Below, piece after piece: positions 60,347 to 64,000 of a stretch of 64,000 nucleotides of DNA. Under the pieces are notes generated by a model. The model was not told the origin of the DNA. It did no database searches and saw only the letters and a program-made list of their open reading frames with translations. This DNA comes from CAZOHG01 sp964579725. Its GTDB lineage: Bacteria; Zhuqueibacterota; JdFR-76; BMS3Abin05. Positions within the stretch are counted from its first letter, which is position 1. The number at the start of each line of letters is the position of its first letter. Made by a program: the position numbers and the translations under genes. The stretch lies in assembly GCA_964579725.1 (NCBI GenBank), contig CAZOHG010000002.1, positions 62,001 to 126,000 on the forward strand, in the 5' to 3' direction.

Positions 60347-60474
60347 GTTGATTTCCCTCCTTTTTCACTTATTTTCACATACCCATTTCCAACTTCGCTC
60401 TTTCTTCGTCCGAACGTCGATTGACTTCCCAGAAAAATGCCCGAAATTCGAAATCGGTACATGATTGAACCGTA

Positions 60475-60520
60475 CAAAAAACGGCGAACAGGAGAGCCGC
60501 TTTGGCCAACCCGTTCGCCG
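60475..60520 (-). terminator. Terminator downstream of dnaK
   Basis: On the minus strand CGGCGAAC pairs with GTTCGCCG around a 23-base loop that can itself fold, followed by TTTTTT. It lies 25 bases after the dnaK stop. Confidence 0.8.
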
Positions 60521-60544
60521 TCGCACGATGCGGATCTCCGTCCG

Positions 60545-62479
60545 TTATTTAGAATCCTTGTCGTCCACAACCTCAAAGTCGGCATCTTCGACATTTTTGC
60601 CTTCCTGAGCCTGCTGGCCGGCTTCGGTGCCTCCGGCGGAGGCTTCCGCCCCGGCCGTCCCGGCCTGCTGTCCGCCGGCCGTGGCGCGCGAATAAATCTG
60701 GCTGGACACTTCACTCCAGGCCTGATTCAGCGCGTCCGTAGCGGACTTAATTTCATTCATGTCCTCGCCCTTCATGGCTTCTCGCAAACGACCCATGGCC
60801 GCTTCGATCTTGCTTTTTTCGTCAGGTTGAATTTTGTCGGCCATTTCTTTAAGGTTCTTTTCCGTTTGGTAAAGCAACTGGTCGGCCTGATTTTTCGTTT
60901 CCACCATTTCGCGTCGCTTCCGGTCTTCAGCGGCGTGTTCCTGCGCGTCGCGCACCATTTTGTCAATTTCTTCTTTGGTCAGGCCGGAAGAGGCTTCGAT
61001 TCGAATCGATTGCTCTTTACCCGTCGCTTTGTCTTTGGCCGTTACGTTCAAAATGCCGTTCGCGTCGATGTCGAACGTCACTTCAATTTGCGGCACACCT
61101 CGCGGAGCAGGCGGGATGCCGTCCAGGTGAAACCGTCCAAGCGACTTGTTGTAGGCAGCCATTTCCCGCTCACCCTGAAGCACGTGAATTTCCACGGACG
61201 TTTGATTGTCGGCCGCCGTGGTAAACACTTCGCTCTTGCGCGTAGGAATGGTCGTGTTCTTTTCAATTAATTTGGTGAAAACGCCACCCAATGTTTCGAT
61301 TCCCAACGAAAGCGGAATCACGTCCAAAAGCAACACGTCTTTGACCTCGCCGCTCAACACGGCACCTTGAATGGCTGCTCCGATGGCCACCACTTCGTCC
61401 GGGTTAACCCCCTTGTGGGGTTCCCGTTTGAAGAAGTCTTTCACCATTTGTTGCACCTTGGGAATTCGCGTGGAGCCGCCCACCAAAATGACTTCGTTAA
61501 TGTCGTTCACCGTCAAATTGGCGTCAGCCAGGGCCTGTTTGCACGGGCCGATGGTGCGTTCAAACAAGTCGTCGCACAGTTGCTCGAATTTGGCTCGGGT
61601 CAGCGTCATTGTGAGGTGCTTCGGCCCCGATTCCGTTGCGGTAATAAACGGTAAATTAATGTCTGTCTGCATGACATTGGACAACTCAATTTTGGCCTTT
61701 TCAGCAGCTTCTTTTAAGCGCTGCAAAGCCATGGGGTCTTTGGAAAGGTCTACCCCTTCCTGCTTCTTGAATTCGTCCACCATCCAATCGATAATGCGTT
61801 TGTCGAAGTCGTCTCCGCCCAGATGCGTGTCGCCATTGGTGGATTTCACTTCGAACACGCCTTCGCCGATTTCCAGAATGGAAATATCGAAGGTGCCACC
61901 GCCAAGGTCAAACACCGCGATTTTTTCGTCTTTTTTCTTGTCGAGCCCGTAAGCCAAAGCGGCGGCCGTGGGTTCATTAATAATCCGGCGGACGTTCAGC
62001 CCAGCGATTTCGCCCGCTTCCTTGGTGGCTTTGCGCTGGCTGTCATTAAAGTAAGCCGGTACCGTAATCACCGCTTCGGTGACCTTTTCGCCCAGGTAAT
62101 CCTCGGCTGTTTGTTTCATTTTCTGTAAAACCATGGCCGAAATTTCCTGCGGAGTGTAGGTTTTGTCTCCGATTTTGACGGTGGCCATTCCATTTTTCCC
62201 GGCGACCACTTCGTACGGCACCTGCTTGATTTCTTCCTGAACCTCATTGTACATCCGACCCATGAAGCGCTTAATGGAAAATACCGTGTTTTTCGGATTC
62301 GTAATGGCCTGTCGTTTGGCCGGATGTCCCACGACACGCTCACCGGTTTTTAAAAACGCCACCACCGAAGGGGTGGTCCGAAAACCTTCGTTATTGGGAA
62401 TAACTGTCGGCTCACCACCTACAACGGCCGCGACACAAGAGTTTGTGGTTCCCAAGTCAATTCCGATAATCTTGCTCAT
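60545..62479 (-). CDS. dnaK: DnaK chaperone (Hsp70)
   Basis: 644 residues from the ATG at 62479, which sits nine bases after AGGAGG; the longer frame begins at a TTG inside this spacing. The nucleotide-binding domain carries IGIDLGTTNSCVA, AVITVPAYFNDSQR, IINEPTAAALAYG and VFDLGGGTFDISIL. The substrate domain has SLGIETLGGVFT, and the tail is Gly/Ala-rich and ends in EVVDDKDSK. It folds proteins with ATP in the cytoplasm. No dnaJ or grpE is present in the window. It is 56 bases after the small heat-shock gene and surely shares its sigma-54 promoter. Confidence 0.98.
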   Translation of the reverse strand: MSKIIGIDLGTTNSCVAAVVGGEPTVIPNNEGFRTTPSVVAFLKTGERVVGHPAKRQAITNPKNTVFSIKRFMGRMYNEVQEEIKQVPYEVVAGKNGMATVKIGDKTYTPQEISAMVLQKMKQTAEDYLGEKVTEAVITVPAYFNDSQRKATKEAGEIAGLNVRRIINEPTAAALAYGLDKKKDEKIAVFDLGGGTFDISILEIGEGVFEVKSTNGDTHLGGDDFDKRIIDWMVDEFKKQEGVDLSKDPMALQRLKEAAEKAKIELSNVMQTDINLPFITATESGPKHLTMTLTRAKFEQLCDDLFERTIGPCKQALADANLTVNDINEVILVGGSTRIPKVQQMVKDFFKREPHKGVNPDEVVAIGAAIQGAVLSGEVKDVLLLDVIPLSLGIETLGGVFTKLIEKNTTIPTRKSEVFTTAADNQTSVEIHVLQGEREMAAYNKSLGRFHLDGIPPAPRGVPQIEVTFDIDANGILNVTAKDKATGKEQSIRIEASSGLTKEEIDKMVRDAQEHAAEDRKRREMVETKNQADQLLYQTEKNLKEMADKIQPDEKSKIEAAMGRLREAMKGEDMNEIKSATDALNQAWSEVSSQIYSRATAGGQQAGTAGAEASAGGTEAGQQAQEGKNVEDADFEVVDDKDSK

Positions 62480-62535
62480 ATGCTTCAACCTCCTTTTTGA
62501 GTATTTGTTTGTCTTAAATCTTTATTTTCCAATCC

Positions 62536-62958
62536 TTACTGGATTTTGATTTCCTTCTGTTGGTTCATCTTCGGCAAATAGACGCTCAATATGCCGTCCC
62601 GGTACACAGCACGAATGCCCTTGGTTCCAATCCGATTGGACAGTTGAAACCGCCGCGTGAAACTCCCCATCGGGCGTTCGCGGTAGTGAAATTTCTGTCC
62701 CGATTCGGGTCGGCGTTCCGCTTTTAGCGTAAGTACATTGTTTTCCACAACAACGTCCAGATCCTTTTTGTCAAAGCCGGGCAATTCCGCCCGCAAAACA
62801 AAGTGCTCTTTGTTTTCCAGAATGTCAACCTTCGGAAATAAGAACAATTCCTCGTCCATTTCCACCAAAGGCACAATGGGCTCATGATCCTCCAAGTCCG
62901 ATTGCACCCATTGAACAAGTTCGTCCGTTGCCGGTGTCTTGTACTGAATAACTGTCAT
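62536..62958 (-). CDS. Small heat-shock protein (Hsp20/alpha-crystallin)
   Basis: 140 residues. The alpha-crystallin domain is complete (about 42-132): PKVDILENKEHFVLRAELPG, then KKDLDVVVENNVLTLKAERR, FTRRFQLSNRI and GILSVYLPK. The C-terminal Ile-x-Ile (KEIKIQ) is the oligomer contact. It binds unfolding proteins as a holdase for DnaK and ClpB. The ATG at 62958 follows AAAGGAGG. It is the first gene of the operon and lies 43 bases after the predicted sigma-54 start site. Confidence 0.97.
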   Translation of the reverse strand: MTVIQYKTPATDELVQWVQSDLEDHEPIVPLVEMDEELFLFPKVDILENKEHFVLRAELPGFDKKDLDVVVENNVLTLKAERRPESGQKFHYRERPMGSFTRRFQLSNRIGTKGIRAVYRDGILSVYLPKMNQQKEIKIQ

Positions 62959-63010
62959 TTAATCAACCTCCTTTGCCATTTCTTGCGATATTTTATTTCG
63001 AATCTACTCA

Positions 63011-63028
63011 TTGCAAGCACCGTGCCAA
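63011..63028 (-). promoter_or_regulatory. Sigma-54 (-24/-12) promoter of the hsp20-dnaK operon
   Basis: On the minus strand the sequence TTGGCACGGTGCTTGCAA matches the sigma-54 consensus TGGCACG-N4-TTGCA without a mismatch, with the GG and GC dinucleotides correctly spaced. The start would be near 63001. No sigma-32 boxes or CIRCE inverted repeat are seen in this region. Confidence 0.85.
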
Positions 63029-63119
63029 AAATCCGGTGAATGGTTCTTTTGCGTAACTTCAGTAATAACAAGAATTGAAAACGATCGGGGGTAATGTTTG
63101 GTTTGGTGTGTTGAAATAG

Positions 63120-63138
63120 GTCTGTCATTCTGACAGAC
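63120..63138. promoter_or_regulatory. Palindromic upstream activator site for the sigma-54 promoter
   Basis: GTCTGTCATTCTGACAGAC is a perfect 8-pair palindrome with a 3-base centre, about 120 bases upstream of the predicted start, where enhancer-binding proteins normally sit. The core GTCA-N3-TGAC is the form known for NorR-type activators. A second, smaller hairpin (agccg-ttt-cggct) lies at 63160-63172. The rest of 62959-63449 holds no gene. Confidence 0.6.
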
Positions 63139-63324
63139 TTTTGTGGGGCAATTCGTCAGAGCCGTTTCGGCTAAACGTTCGTCGTTCTGTTTTCTTTTTC
63201 CGATTGAACGGAAAGGGAAAGAGCCTTTTTAAGATTTGCCCTTGTGCCGAAAAGTGGGAAGGCTGTTTTCAAAAGTGGTTTTGGGCGCACAGGCAGCGGC
63301 TGTTCGAGTCACCCACCGGAAAAA

Positions 63325-63358
63325 TTTAAAAAAGCCTCCAATTTTCAACGGAGGCTTT
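63325..63358 (-). terminator. Terminator of the FmdB gene
   Basis: On the minus strand AAAGCCTCC pairs with GGAGGCTTT around a 10-base loop and is followed by further T residues (TTTAAATTTT). It lies about 90 bases after the fmdB stop and insulates the sigma-54 control region. Confidence 0.8.
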
Positions 63359-63449
63359 CCGAATCAATCCGTAAAAAAGGACAGCGATTTGGCCGTTCTT
63401 TTCTGGCAAAGCTTGTCCCCAATTTTACAAACGACAATAACCGGGTCCG

Positions 63450-63749
63450 TCAGGTTTTTTTGCTCGTCGTGTCGGTTTTGGGTGCGGCCTTTGTTTCCGA
63501 AGTTTTGGGTTTCTCCGTATTTTTCTGCCCATTATTCGGACCTTTTGCATTTGACGAGCTGGAGTTTTGGTGTTTGTAATCGGTAATGTAAAAACCGGAA
63601 CCTTTGAAAATCATGCCGTAACTGGAGCTAATCAGCTTGCGCACGGGCCCACCGCATTTGGGGCAAACCTTAATCGGTTCGTCGTGAATCGACTGAAAAG
63701 CCTCAAACATGTAGCCACAGGATTCGCATTTGTACTCGTAGGTCGGCAT
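63450..63749 (-). CDS. FmdB-family zinc-ribbon protein
   Basis: 99 residues from the ATG at 63749, which follows GGAGGTGAGG; a start six codons upstream is less likely. The N-terminal FmdB zinc ribbon is complete: PTYEYKCESCGYMFE with a C-x2-C pair, then KVCPKCGGPVRKLIS with a second C-x2-C pair and SSYGMIFKGSGFYITDY. A polar tail of about 40 residues rich in Ser, Asn, Lys and Thr follows. FmdB proteins are small, of uncertain function, often called regulatory. It is a single gene with its own promoter and terminator. Confidence 0.9.
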   Translation of the reverse strand: MPTYEYKCESCGYMFEAFQSIHDEPIKVCPKCGGPVRKLISSSYGMIFKGSGFYITDYKHQNSSSSNAKGPNNGQKNTEKPKTSETKAAPKTDTTSKKT

Positions 63750-63962
63750 TTCCTCACCTCCACTCATGTCAGCCCGCGTTTTTGAGCACGGGCAAATCGT
63801 CAGAAACTTATTTATGAAATCTTCGGTCTATTTGTCAAAATAGCAGTCGAACGATGGGTTACGTCCCCCGTTAAAACGTGTTTGACAACCAACATGCAAG
63901 AGAACGTTTAAAGCGAACTCACCAAAAAGACCTATCTCAACAAGCACGTTGGCTTAAGCGAC

Positions 63963-63991
63963 AATATATGACAAATTCGGGGAATTGGCAA
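63963..63991 (-). promoter_or_regulatory. Possible promoter of the FmdB gene
   Basis: On the minus strand TTGCCA (63986-63991), a 17-base spacer and TATATT (63963-63968). It would give a leader of about 200 bases before the ATG at 63749. The leader space 63768-63960 shows no gene. Confidence 0.45.
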
Positions 63992-64000
63992 CTATTTTTC

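Noticed and set aside
60437..61270. 277-residue open frame opposite dnaK
   Set aside because: Antisense of the conserved DnaK C-terminal part, and it crosses the dnaK terminator hairpin.
62959..63449. CIRCE or sigma-32 promoter for the chaperone operon
   Set aside because: No TTAGCACTC-N9-GAGTGCTAA repeat and no CTTGAAA/CCCCAT boxes; a sigma-54 promoter is present instead.
1..64000. CRISPR array, prophage, integrase or toxin-antitoxin locus
   Set aside because: No regularly spaced direct repeats, cas genes, phage structural genes or integrase were found; the only mobile-type trace is the truncated DUF4143 ATPase.

Overview
The window reads as chromosome of a Gram-negative, probably anaerobic or microaerophilic bacterium of the FCB superphylum. 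The best guess is the Calditrichota/KSB1 neighbourhood, but this is inference from gene content, not a phylogeny. The basis is a FecR / outer-membrane barrel / CHASE2-cyclase module, a CBM9-like plus barrel protein of the DUF5916 type, a complete Bat (MoxR-DUF58-von Willebrand A) operon, many lipoproteins with clear lipoboxes, and a decayed secreted enzyme ending in a FlgD-like sorting domain. Base composition is near balanced, except in one striking tract inside the two alpha-mannosidase genes.

Layout. 1-5209 (+): a FecR-domain protein (cut by the window edge), a secreted barrel protein and a CHASE2 adenylate cyclase. 5269-6693 (-): a sodium/alanine symporter. 6760-8080 (-): a graveyard of three decayed genes (a secreted glycosidase-like protein, a truncated AAA_14/DUF4143 ATPase and a sulfatase N-terminus). 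8143-19687 (-): a glycosidase operon with an HAD phosphatase, two GH38 alpha-mannosidases, two uncharacterised secreted proteins, a decayed GH5-like enzyme and a GH3 beta-glucosidase. 20127-35813 (+): GH78 alpha-L-rhamnosidase, a small conserved protein, a NagB-type deaminase, two uncharacterised proteins (one lipoprotein, one polytopic), a DapA/NAL-family aldolase, a large glycosidase-like lipoprotein, a GH36/GH27-like alpha-galactosidase and a GH31 enzyme. Together these look like machinery that trims a branched heteroglycan (mannose, rhamnose, galactose, glucose, amino sugar) outside the cytoplasm and feeds part of it into central metabolism. No SusC/SusD pair or other sugar importer is visible in the window.

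35904-36093: tRNA-His and tRNA-Glu with a promoter and a terminator. 36397-46132 (+): a DUF5916 barrel protein, an acyl-CoA synthetase, a tiny lipoprotein, an MFS-HEAT fusion, a Mth938-like protein, archaemetzincin and DUF72. 46259-56845 (-): the ten-gene Bat operon, with a SurA-like lipoprotein and two extra BatD-like proteins. 57000-62958 (-): a TPR lipoprotein, clpB, dnaK and a small heat-shock protein, preceded by a textbook sigma-54 promoter and an upstream palindrome. 63450-63749 (-): an FmdB zinc-ribbon protein.

Most notable: the two GH38 genes share a 915-base perfectly identical 3' tract (one mismatch over 932 bases). Within that tract codon choice switches abruptly to almost exclusive G-ending codons, while their catalytic halves have clearly diverged. 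This points to a foreign 3' cassette spread by gene conversion. The second notable signal is the sigma-54 control region of the chaperone operon.
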